A stretch of 12,354 bases of DNA from Baffinella frigidus (lineage: Eukaryota > Cryptophyceae > Cryptomonadales > Baffinellaceae). A model generated the notes under the pieces. The model made no database searches. It worked only from the letters and a program-made list of their open reading frames with translations, and was not told the DNA's origin. The stretch spans positions 653,064 through 665,417 of the forward strand of contig MU646386.1 in the NCBI GenBank assembly GCA_026770585.1. Reading direction: 5' to 3'. Both the position numbers and the translations under genes were made by a program. Positions 8,150 through 12,354 of this stretch are shown here, in pieces (position 1 is the first letter of the stretch; every line of letters begins with the position of its first letter).

Positions 8150-10293
8150 GCCTCTCTGACTCTCCGACTGTCGCAGGTGATGTCGCACGGGGGAGGGACG
8201 CAGCGAATGCGGGTCTTGGAGGAGGGCGAGGAGTTGCTCCCCGGCGTGCAGCACACACAGGTTCTGCTTCTTCTTCTTCTTCTTCTTCTTCGTATGCTTC
8301 TTCGCCTGCTTCTTCTTCTGTTTCTTCTTTATTACTCTCAGCCCAGAGACCAGTGATCCAAAAGTTAAGAGGCGAGTGGTCCAAACGTCTATGCGCCTTA
8401 TGACGTTCCCGCCTCGACACTGTAACTCGGCAGTCAGCCCCTCAGATGTGGAGGGCCCATTCGCACACGCAGGTTACGAGTCCCCCATACGAAGCAGTTG
8501 ACTAATAACAGCGTTTTGTGGAAGAGCGTTTGCAGTAATTGTTGTCCGTTTTCGAGATCGGGTTTTCATGTTTTCGAGTTTTCATTTGTACCAGAAGTGT
8601 CCATTTCAAATGTGTTACGACCGTTCCAATATTTTAAAACTTCCCAAAACATGAAAACCCGATCTCGAAAATGGACAACAATTATCGCAAACGCTGTTCA
8701 AAATCGACCCGGTATTGTTTTCTCGTCGTGCGAACGCTGCCCGGATAAGTCGACTGGAGTGGGACTCTCGGATGACTGGGGTTTTCTGCAGTCCCACTAT
8801 TTATTTATTTTTGCGTTTTTCTTTTCTCTTTGCTTTACAGTGTCGTTGCGCAGACACGCCTCTTGGGGGTGAATTCGCAACGGCGGTGTCCGTGTCAGGA
8901 ATGGCCTCTCACTTTGGTTCTCTCTCGTACGGGAGGGACCCGGCAACTCAACCCTACACCCTACGCCCTACAACCTAAACCCAAAACCCTAAACCACAAA
9001 CCCTAAACACTAAACCCCAAACCCCAAACCCTAAACCACAAAGTCCATAACCCCAAACCCCAAACAACCCCAAATCCCAAACCCTGAACCTAACCCCTAA
9101 CCCCTAACCCCTAACCCCTAACCCCTAACCCCTAACCCCCAACCCTAAATCAGGTGTTGGAGCACGACGTGTCACTAGGGGATGACGATATTCTGGAGAA
9201 GGGCATGGACTTGGCAGACTGGGCCTCGAAACTCTCCTTCGAAAACTACTACGAATCCTGGGTACCCCCCCGCCCCACTCGAGAACGCTGGAGCACCCTA
9301 TCTACATGTGGGGTTGTAAGGGTGTGTACCAGGAACGGGGCACCACTCCGGAATTTCCGGAGGGTCGTGACCAACCCTGCGAAAGTAACTACATAAATGC
9401 CCACTTGTAAAGGGCCCAGGTTTTAAATTGGTCCTAGAAAAGGAGATGGACTTGGCTGACTGGGCCTCCAAGCTCTCCTTCGAAAACTACTGCGAATCCT
9501 GGGTACCCCCCTTCAAATGTGGTACAAATCTCGGGAATCAACGTTAGGGGAATAGACTGGGCCTCGACCCCCCTACAAATGTGGTACAAATCTCGGGAAT
9601 CAACGTTAGGCGAATAGACTGGGCCTCGTGCCCTCCCACTCGAGGGCAGAAACGTGACTATTTCCTAGATACGGTTATTGAGTTTGTACCGGTCACGGGC
9701 GGGCTTGGTCACGTAGCTAACGAATGTTCGTTGGCCACGTGATCAACGCCGTAGGAAATTTTAGTCACCTTTGTCACTCTTGACAAAAGTGACTTTGAGG
9801 AAGAGAAGGGGGTGAGCCTGGCTGACTGGGCCTCGAAACTCTCCCTCGAAAACTACTACGAATCCTGGGTGCCTCCCCCACTCGAAGCTGGCCGTGGCCT
9901 TTATTTAAAATCTACAAGTGGGGGCGTAAAACCTCTTTTAGAGGGTGTGTAAGGGAATTGGTCACGTTGCTGTGGGATTCCGAAGCTCTCCTTCAAAGAA
10001 AATTGACGCAATGGGCTCCGCGCGGAATCGAGGTCGGGCCAGGAACGAGCCGGATTTCTCAGAAAAGACTTTTACGCTATCTTAGGTATGATTTTGATTC
10101 CAAAATGGCATCCCCCACACATACGATGTCACAAAAAGGCAAAAAAAATCGGGAAATGTTGGATCCGCGCCTGACCTGACCTCAACTTTTTCCGCGCGGA
10201 GCCTATTTCGGCAATGGTACGAATGCTGGGAGCCGCCCCTCCCGGCGTATTCTTCATTGTAAATATTCCAAATAGGGCGGTTTTCGCATCAGT

Positions 10294-10324
<31 letters not shown>

Positions 10325-10495
10325 ACTCCAAATCCTAAACCCTAAACCCTAAACCCTAGACCCTAAACCCTAAACCCTGAACCCTAAACCCTAAACCCTA
10401 AACCCTAAACCCTAAACCCCCGTCTGCAGGAGAAAACGGCGGCGACCGTGGTTCCGCAACGCTACGACCCAACCTTGATCTCGTCGCCCGCGTGA
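2721..10495 (+). CDS. C11orf65: C11orf65/MFI-like protein, nine-exon spliced gene (complete)
   Basis: Spliced model of about 380 aa built from nine GT-AG exons with consistent phase (0,1,2,0,1,0,0,0 at successive junctions). Three blocks match my memory of human C11orf65 (MFI, about 313 aa): an N-terminal helix with a degenerate IQ-like motif ending in INPIE (human INPKE); a block with RFRFAGADFPPVILYKVF (human RFRLGG..FPP..YYKIF); and a C-terminal block WASKLSFENYYESWEKTAAT (human WTNTLNFDEYIASWKEIATS). Weaker matches are GGRANPWRVLVD (human NNGWRPVSD) and the basic helix before MHRLYSS (human MRQMYYSG). Human MFI is reported as a regulator of mitochondrial fission; the role in a protist is unknown. 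No signal peptide or membrane segment is evident. The chosen ATG follows an in-frame TAG at 2703-2705. The exact start of exon 5 is uncertain. No search could be run. Confidence 0.8.
3400..3567 (+). repeat. Truncated copies of the exon 2 acceptor region
   Basis: The sequence AG-GCAATGATTCT that opens exon 2 appears at 3521 with about 47 bases of homology (reads AMILRHPTLNARLLFR before running into CCCTAAA repeats and a stop) and at 3400 with about 14 bases (AMIL). Only the 3' most copy at 3626 has a full exon and a donor. CCCTGAA/CCCTAAA-type repeats follow both upstream copies. Confidence 0.8.
3419..3625. repeat. CCCTAAA-type repeats ending at the exon 2 acceptor
   Basis: Degenerate CCCTGAA, CCCCTCA, CCCTGAC and CCCTAAA units in two blocks (3419-3517 and 3577-3620), the second running to the CTCAG acceptor. 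The C-rich strand is the sense strand. Confidence 0.85.
3628..3748 (+). CDS. C11orf65: Exon 2 of the MFI-like gene (FPP core block)
   Basis: Enters in phase 0 after CTCAG at 3623-3627 and leaves in phase 1 before donor GTAGTA. Joined to exon 1 it reads INPIE-AMILRDPTLNARLRFRF, then AGADFPPVILYKVFIHANVQ and YVS. This is the most conserved part of the family (human ...RFRLGG..FPP..YYKIFTH). Two truncated copies of its 5' end lie just upstream in intron 1. Confidence 0.85.
4043..4164. mobile_element. 122-bp terminal-inverted-repeat element inside a telomere-like array
   Basis: Perfect 14-bp inverted termini GCTCAAAAGGCTAC (4043-4056) and GTAGCCTTTTGAGC (4151-4164), with weaker complementarity continuing inward. 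CCCTAAA units abut both sides. The size and structure suit a MITE-like non-autonomous element. No coding capacity. A target-site duplication cannot be discerned in the repeat. Confidence 0.65.
4525..4637. mobile_element. 113-bp inverted-repeat element (family A)
   Basis: Ends CGAGTCCCGCCGCAGTTGAC (from 4525) and the complementary GTCAACCGTGGTGGGACTCT (4617-4636). Inside, ACCGGACAGG-TTTTGTACC is repeated as ACGGACAGG-GTTAGTACC 32 bp on. A perfect 13-base inverted pair ATCCTGGTACAAA (near 4462) / TTTGTACCAGGAT (near 4559) links the element to its left flank. The terminal sequence recurs at 8477-8770. Confidence 0.55.
4797..4925 (+). repeat. 21-bp minisatellite built from the exon 3 acceptor
   Basis: Six units of about 20-22 bp with consensus near AATTACTGAAGGCCTAAGCCC. 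The final unit contains the acceptor used by exon 3 (TACTGAAG|GCCC). Units diverge progressively leftwards (GACGGCC, GCGAAGGCC, GTGAAGGCC, GCCGGCC). Each unit therefore carries an acceptor-like AAG|GCC. Confidence 0.8.
4914..5034 (+). CDS. C11orf65: Exon 3 of the MFI-like gene
   Basis: Acceptor TTACTGAAG at 4905-4913; two bases complete the glycine codon begun in exon 2, giving YVS-G-PIHQQMGDRKFIEI, then VLADIENC and TPLSAASLKDPGLGIQD. It leaves in phase 2 (AG) before GTTACTG. This acceptor was preferred over AG|ATG at 4931 because only it keeps phase with exon 2. Both boundaries are repeated: the acceptor side as a 21-bp minisatellite upstream, and the donor side as decayed copies downstream. 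Confidence 0.7.
5035..5440 (+). repeat. Decayed tandem copies of the exon 3 donor region
   Basis: The exon 3 end (CTGCACACC...CTCTGCCGCGAGCC...GGCATCCAGGACAG|GTTACTGCC) recurs at about 5100-5165, 5239-5295 and 5331-5435. The junction is kept recognisably as CCAGGACCG|GTGCTGCC, CCAGGACAG|GTTATTGCC and CCAGGATAG|GTGCTGCC. The intronic motif ATTCACGAAAT..CTTTG also recurs (5078 and 5311). Frames of the copies are shifted relative to the splice phase, so they are not obvious cassette exons. A run of at least 12 G lies at about 5446-5458. Confidence 0.8.
5620..5752 (+). CDS. C11orf65: Exon 4 of the MFI-like gene (GGRxNPWR block)
   Basis: Acceptor CCCCCAACCAG; the first base completes the arginine codon opened by exon 3, giving GIQD-R-LHEHATLDSLPMW, then LGGRANPWRVLVDTSYSINE and HALRFLPSAAE. 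It ends in phase 0 before GTGCGAGG. The GGR-x-N-x-WR core corresponds to NNGWRPVSD of the human protein. The last 60 bases are present twice more in intron 4. Confidence 0.78.
5753..6164 (+). repeat. Intron 4: G-rich TTTAGGG repeats with two copies of the exon 4 end
   Basis: Two 60-bp copies of the end of exon 4 (5693-5752) lie at 5874-5933 and 6012-6071, with no indels and fully open: VGPSYWTNKNALRFLPSAAE and VDTPYSINKNVLCFLPFAAE, each followed by GT. Spacings are 181 and 138 bp. The spacers share GAAGAGGG..CAGGGT...ATTCGATGGTTTA and degenerate GGTTTAGGG units. Here the G-rich strand is the sense strand, opposite to most other introns of the gene. Confidence 0.85.
6210..6369 (+). CDS. C11orf65: Exon 5 of the MFI-like gene (5' boundary uncertain)
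   Basis: The frame reads ...GREAYTFSTNTPPRQATG then KDLKILDAILSSLESKILAS and HAAG, ending in phase 1 before GTTGTC. The 3' end is supported because the single leftover G joins TG of exon 6 to give GTG (Val), and no other donor nearby does so. In-phase acceptors exist after CTAG at 6164, TCATCAG at 6209 and GAGAG at 6221; I chose 6209. The earlier choice adds 15 residues. No family match is claimed for this exon; support comes from codon pattern and phase. Confidence 0.6.
6370..6975 (+). other. Intron 5, mostly unique, ending in CCCCAAA repeats
   Basis: About 480 bp with no convincing repeat or exon, then CCCTAAA and at least six CCCCAAA heptamers at 6857-6972 running directly into CAAAACAG|TG of exon 6. 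A long - strand frame crosses 6196-6738 but covers exon 5 in antisense and shows no family features. Confidence 0.7.
6976..7139 (+). CDS. C11orf65: Exon 6 of the MFI-like gene (basic helix)
   Basis: Acceptor CCAAAACAG directly after a CCCCAAA telomere-like array; TG completes a valine codon. The peptide includes FATRDALERVRTSQQRARSR followed by GMHRLYSSAIREKAAEVGVA and EDDGMVQ. It is a strongly basic, probably helical stretch that aligns in character with the human segment running up to MRQMYYSG. It ends in phase 0 at CAG|GTGAGG, the best donor of the gene. An ATG at 6981 could be mistaken for a gene start, but the upstream exons fit in phase. Confidence 0.75.
7140..8176 (+). repeat. Intron 6: CT/CA microsatellites with copies of the exon 7 acceptor
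   Basis: (CT)n and (CA)n tracts fill most of 7365-8146. Embedded are copies of the exon 7 acceptor region: 7719-7760 (GACGCATCTCCGACTCTCGCAG then a strongly diverged exon start), 7917-8000 (same acceptor plus 62 exon bases with only about three differences) and possibly a short 7529-7537 remnant. The pyrimidine tracts replace the telomere-like arrays seen before other acceptors. Confidence 0.88.
8177..8260 (+). CDS. C11orf65: Exon 7 of the MFI-like gene
   Basis: 28 codons in phase 0, acceptor GACTGTCGCAG and donor CAG|GTTCTG. It encodes VMSHGGGTQRMRVLEEGEEL then LPGVQHTQ. It is the only copy of this sequence with both splice sites; a near-identical copy at 7939-8000 breaks off into CT repeats before any donor. 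It corresponds in position to the human linker before the C-terminal WTNTLNF block. Confidence 0.75.
8261..9153 (+). other. Intron 7: TTC run, foldback element, CCCCTAA array
   Basis: Opens with (TTC)n to about 8335, then a unique segment with the GAGTGGTCCAA motif at 8374-8394, a 294-bp inverted-repeat element at 8477-8770, a T-rich stretch to 8840 and degenerate CCCTAAA repeats from 8948. The last block has six consecutive CCCCTAA units (about 9092-9137) and ends CCCTAAATCAG|GTG at exon 8. Confidence 0.8.
8477..8770. mobile_element. 294-bp foldback element (family A)
   Basis: Outer ends CGAGTCCCCC..CAGTTGACT and AGTCGACTGGAGTGGGACTC are inverted and match the ends of the 113-bp element at 4525-4637. 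Inside is a near-perfect long hairpin: arm 8514-8574 pairs with 8646-8703 (core GAGATCGGGTTTTCATGTTTT against AAAACATGAAAACCCGATCTC), with a loop of about 70 bases. No coding sequence. It looks like a non-autonomous foldback/MITE inserted in intron 7. Confidence 0.7.
9154..9261 (+). CDS. C11orf65: Exon 8 of the MFI-like gene (C-terminal WxxxLxFxxY block)
   Basis: 36 codons in phase 0, acceptor CCCTAAATCAG immediately after a CCCCTAA array, donor TGG|GTACCC. The peptide VLEHDVSLGDDDILEKGMDL leads into ADWASKLSFENYYESW. The last part matches the human C-terminal block WTNTLNFDEYIASW. This is the only one of the copies here with a proper acceptor and the upstream half of the exon. Confidence 0.82.
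9262..10429 (+). repeat. Intron 8: repeated copies of exon 8 end, hairpins and CCCTAAA array
   Basis: Copies of the exon 8 3' half lie at 9434-9502 (LEKEMDLADWASKLSFENYC, donor GTACCC kept) and about 9801-9868 (EKGVSLADWASKLSLENYYE, donor GTGCCT kept). Short remnants GACTGGGCCTCG lie at 9556 and 9617, inside a 62-bp tandem duplication (9514-9575 / 9576-9635). A 13-bp hairpin sits at 9764-9793. The segment 9870-10290 is unique with no exon seen. Telomere-like repeats fill 10295-10420 up to the exon 9 acceptor. Confidence 0.85.
10430..10495 (+). CDS. C11orf65: Exon 9 of the MFI-like gene (stop codon exon)
   Basis: Acceptor CCCGTCTGCAG at the end of a CCCTAAA array. It encodes EKTAATVVPQRYDPTLISSP, then Ala and TGA at 10493-10495. 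Joined to exon 8 the sequence ESW-EKTAAT corresponds to human ASW-KEIATS, which supports the junction. The human protein extends further beyond this point. A TGTAA, the green-algal type polyadenylation signal, occurs near 10934, but I cannot tie it to this transcript. Confidence 0.78.
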   Translation, partial: EKTAATVVPQRYDPTLISSPA

Positions 10496-10747
10496 GGTGG
10501 GTTGCTCACGGTAGCGTGTCGCACGGTAGCGTGCGTGAGGTCACGCGCTCGCGGTCCAGTGGTCATCACAGTACAATGTTCATGCTGTACATGTGTGTGA
10601 TTCTGTCTGCGCATGCTCGTCGGGAGACGCCTCGAGTTCCGGGTGCGAGGTTACTCGCGAGTGACAACACCCACCGTCCTCCTAGACATACCTCAATCCG
10701 CATGCCAATACCTCCTCCCTTCTTCTTCATTGTTTTTGCCGAGCCTT

Positions 10748-11157
10748 GAGTTGAGTGGTCCAATAGTCTATGAAGCGTTTGCCAAGATTAGGGTCTGGAT
10801 GGCTGAAGCACGCCGATCGCGGCATCTTACCGACGGAACTACCCTGTGCAGGGTTAACTCGCTCATAAGGAGGCGCATCCCCATAGGACCCTACATGAGG
10901 CCTATGCTGTGGGTATCTAGGCTCTAAGGGCATGTAAGGACGCAAGGTTATGAGGACGTGCCTTAGCCCTACGGTGGTCCTGTGGGGGGGCGGCTCCTTA
11001 TCAGCGAGGTTCCTTAAGTTGAGTTATCCAATAGTCTACAGGCGTACCTCGCGCATAAGAAACTGCCCCCCCCCTAGGACCACCGGAGGGCCCTGGGCGT
11101 AGGCCTACTGTAGGGTCCTGGGGGGAGGCAGTTTCGTGTGAGCGAGGTACCCCTGTA
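10748..11157. repeat. Two related palindromic elements in direct repeat
   Basis: First palindrome: CTCGCTCATAAGGAGGCGC..ATAGGACC (10858-10890) pairs with 10976-11008. Second: TACAGGCGTACCTCGCGCAT..TAGGACC (11037-11081) pairs with 11114-11157. Left arms match each other directly, as do right arms. Each unit is preceded by AGTTGAGTGGTCCAATAGTCTA-like sequence (10749, 11017); a third version of that motif, GAGTGGTCCAAACGTCTATG, is in intron 7 at 8374. Confidence 0.6.
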
Positions 11158-11239
11158 TGAGGCGTGTGGCAAGACTGCTACAGGGGTATCTGGGCTAGAA
11201 ACCAGAACCTAAGAACGCAGACCGGATTTGGGCCCCCCG

Positions 11240-11312
11240 TTTTCTTAATTTAGTACCAGAGGGTTGACCAAATTTTGCGTTAAGTCAACCCTCTGGTCCT
11301 AATTTAAGAAAA
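11240..11312. repeat. 29-bp-arm hairpin
   Basis: Arm 11240-11268 (TTTTCTTAATTTAGTACCAG...) pairs with 11284-11312 (...CTAATTTAAGAAAA) with two or so mismatches and a 15-base loop. GTTTTCTTA recurs once more at 11339. Could be a MITE, or a stem in a transcript; no U-run follows that would suggest a terminator. Confidence 0.65.
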
Positions 11313-11356
11313 CAGACACCGACCGATGTCGGAGCATCCGTTTTCTTACAGCCCAG

Positions 11357-11542
11357 ATGCCCCCGTACGTTGCGTCTCCGCCGCCACGCCACATCCCCCC
11401 ATTCGGAGACCAAGTTTTCGGCGTCGCGCTGGGAGAGAGTCATTTCAATAACCAACACTGCGTATGCACCCCCACCGAGGCTGTGTCTCAGCGTTCGGTT
11501 TCACTTTTCCCGGCGGTTCTGGAATCCGCAGTGAAAACCTAG
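11357..11542 (+). CDS. Possible first exon of the right-hand gene (weak)
   Basis: An ATG at 11357 (context CCCAGATGCC) opens 61 codons: MPPYVASPPPRHIPPFGDQV then FGVALGESHFNNQHC and more. The opposite strand is also open and protein-like (RDAENLVSEWGDVAW, with a CCCAG acceptor and GTACGG donor). No link in phase to 11712 was established. Confidence 0.2.
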   Translation: MPPYVASPPPRHIPPFGDQVFGVALGESHFNNQHCVCTPTEAVSQRSVSLFPAVLESAVKT

Positions 11543-11650
11543 GGCATCAAACTGTGAAAACCTAGGGCATCAAAGGGATTCCACCAGACCTTTCCCAGGG
11601 GCATCAAAGGGATTCCACCAGACCTTCAAACTGTGAAAACCTAGGGCATC
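11531..11650. repeat. Nested tandem repeat (GTGAAAACCTAGGGCATC)
   Basis: GTGAAAACCTAGGGCATC occurs at 11531, 11554 and 11633; GGGCATCAAAGGGATTCCAC-CAGACCTT occurs at 11565 and 11598. The two overlap, so the array arose by nested duplication. The copies are almost identical, hence recent. Function unknown. Confidence 0.85.
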
Positions 11651-11711
11651 CCTTGTTCGCAGGTCTAAATTTAGAGCAGGCTCGTAACCTGGCAGTTTTG
11701 ACCGATTTCAG

Positions 11712-11757
11712 ATCCGTTTTCATGAGGATGCCTCGACGCTGGAGGCGCTCACAGCGC
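11712..11757 (+). CDS. Second gene, candidate exon a
   Basis: Acceptor GACCGATTTCAG, 15 codons reading IRFHEDASTLEALTA plus one base, donor GTACCT. Phase 1 at the end fits the two leading bases of the next exon. The upstream exon was not identified. Product not recognised. Confidence 0.4.
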
Positions 11758-11832
11758 GTACCTGCAGCCTGCGCTGCCCAGCCAGACCTCCCAGCTGTCC
11801 TGCAGACGCTCGGGGGGGGGGTCGGCATGTAG

Positions 11833-11900
11833 GGGATCGCCAGCCCCGCGATGATGAAAAGATCCAGGTGCATCTCCGAAACGTTTTTTTGGACGTCAGC
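11833..11900 (+). CDS. Second gene, candidate exon b
   Basis: Acceptor GGCATGTAG; two bases complete an arginine codon, then DRQPRDDEKIQVHLRNVFLD-VS, ending in phase 0 before GTGGGG. The intron before it is only 75 bp and contains a run of ten G. The - strand here is also open with a hydrophobic frame (MHLDLFIIAGLAIPYMP), but continuing it would need a frameshift in that homopolymer. Confidence 0.42.
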
Positions 11901-11976
11901 GTGGGGTTTCGATTTTTGACAACATGACTGTAAGAGAGGCGGATAGGTCAAGTGGTTAACCCTTTTTGACAACTAG

Positions 11977-12024
11977 GTGGATATCCCCCTGACGGCCGTT
12001 CTCACCATGCAGCTCATCGACGAC
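11977..12024 (+). CDS. Second gene, candidate exon c
   Basis: Strong acceptor CCTTTTTGACAACTAG preceded by GGTTAAC (branch-like), 16 codons VDIPLTAVLTMQLIDD with GC-rich third positions, and donor GTAAGA, the most canonical donor in this part of the window. Phase 0 at both ends, matching exon b. Confidence 0.5.
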
Positions 12025-12310
12025 GTAAGAGCCCCGCTTCCCCCGTTCCCTCGTCAGCCGTGAGCTCCAGCGCTCGCCTGCCATGGCAGGCGCAGCGAAC
12101 TGGTTGCATTGGCTTTGTGGGGAAATATCTTTGTTCAATCTCCTTCCATCCTGTGGCGAGAGCGTGGTCGAACGTATCAGGCAGCATCAGGCCCCGTCCC
12201 CTCGCCAGCCGTGCTCTCCTGCCTCGCTTCCAGGGCAGGAGCAGCGAACGGATCGCTGCCCTCCGCACAACTTCTCAGAACGGGGGCGTGGGGGGGGGGC
12301 GAGCGGCGAG

Positions 12311-12354
12311 GTGCAGCTGGCTTTCAATCTCACTGAGCTAAAGCGCAATGTTTG
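12311..12354 (+). CDS. Second gene, candidate exon d (runs off the right edge)
   Basis: In-phase acceptors GGCGAG at 12310 or GTGCAG at 12316 lead into VQLAFNLTELKRNV or LAFNLTELKRNV, open to the window edge. Joined to exon c it reads MQLIDD-LAFNLTELKRNV. The intron before it (12025-12310) contains an internal duplication, CCCTCG(T/C)CAGCCGTG...GGCAGG.GCAGCGAAC, at about 12048-12095 and 12197-12250. Not recognised. Confidence 0.4.
   Translation, partial: MQLAFNLTELKRNV

Larger units (their letters stand above)
10496..11356. other. 3' flank with palindromic elements, no gene recognised
   Basis: Contains a doubled CACGGTAGCGTG at 10507-10532, two related large inverted repeats (10858-11008 and 11037-11157) and a perfect-looking hairpin at 11240-11312. 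No coding model was found. The motif AGTTGAGT..TCCAATAGTCTA occurs at 10749 and 11017, one at the left of each palindrome. Confidence 0.55.

Noticed and set aside
7303-8256. Long CVCVRERER-type open frames on both strands
   Set aside because: They are translations of CT/CA microsatellite and carry no protein signal.
9958-10179. 73-codon ORF in intron 8
   Set aside because: There is no phase-compatible splice pair and no family resemblance. Exon 8 to exon 9 joins cleanly and matches the family C-terminus.
11604-11972. - strand gene with hydrophobic segment MHLDLFIIAGLAIPYMP and RLQDSWEVWLGSAG
   Set aside because: The two stretches lie in different frames unless the ten-base homopolymer is miscounted. 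The + strand offers consecutive phase-matched exons. Rejected with moderate confidence only.
1-12354. CRISPR array, tRNA, rRNA or prokaryotic operon
   Set aside because: No spacer-repeat regularity, cloverleaf or rRNA-like sequence was seen. The repeats are heptamers, microsatellites or boundary copies.

Overview
The window looks like nuclear DNA of a eukaryote, most likely a flagellated green alga or a related protist. Three things point that way: GT-AG introns of 0.4-1.2 kb, short GC-rich exons, and many degenerate plant-type telomere repeats (CCCTAAA/TTTAGGG and variants such as TTTGGGG and CCCCTAA) lying inside the gene rather than at a chromosome end. No prokaryotic operon, rRNA, tRNA or CRISPR was seen. 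The taxon is an inference; no marker gene settles it.

The main content is one spliced gene on the + strand, 2721-10495. I reconstructed it exon by exon: 2721-2906, 3628-3748, 4914-5034, 5620-5752, 6210 (or 6165)-6369, 6976-7139, 8177-8260, 9154-9261 and 10430-10495. All junctions are GT-AG and reading phase is kept throughout, giving about 380 aa (395 with the alternative exon 5 start). The product resembles the human C11orf65 / MFI (mitochondrial fission factor interactor) family at the N-terminus, in the middle and at the C-terminus. Almost no single ORF longer than 60 codons represents this gene properly, because the exons are only 66-186 bp.

The striking feature is in the introns. Six exon ends (acceptor side of exons 2, 3 and 7; donor side of exons 3, 4 and 8) are followed or preceded by two to six decayed tandem copies of the exon-intron boundary, some very recent. 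Degenerate telomere repeats fill the space between copies and run directly into at least five of the eight 3' splice sites, where their CTAAC/CTAAA units could act as branch point plus pyrimidine tract. Intron 6 uses (CT)n/(CA)n microsatellites instead. Several small foldback or terminal-inverted-repeat elements sit in the introns and on both flanks.

Layout: 1-1090, G-rich telomere-like repeats with short unique islands, possibly introns and exons of a gene on the - strand; 1091-2520, GC-rich with no gene recognised; 2521-2653, foldback; 2721-10495, the MFI-like gene; 10496-11320, 3' flank with two related large palindromes and one further hairpin; 11350-11650, a small nested tandem repeat; 11712-12354, phase-compatible exons of a second, unrecognised + strand gene that runs off the right edge.
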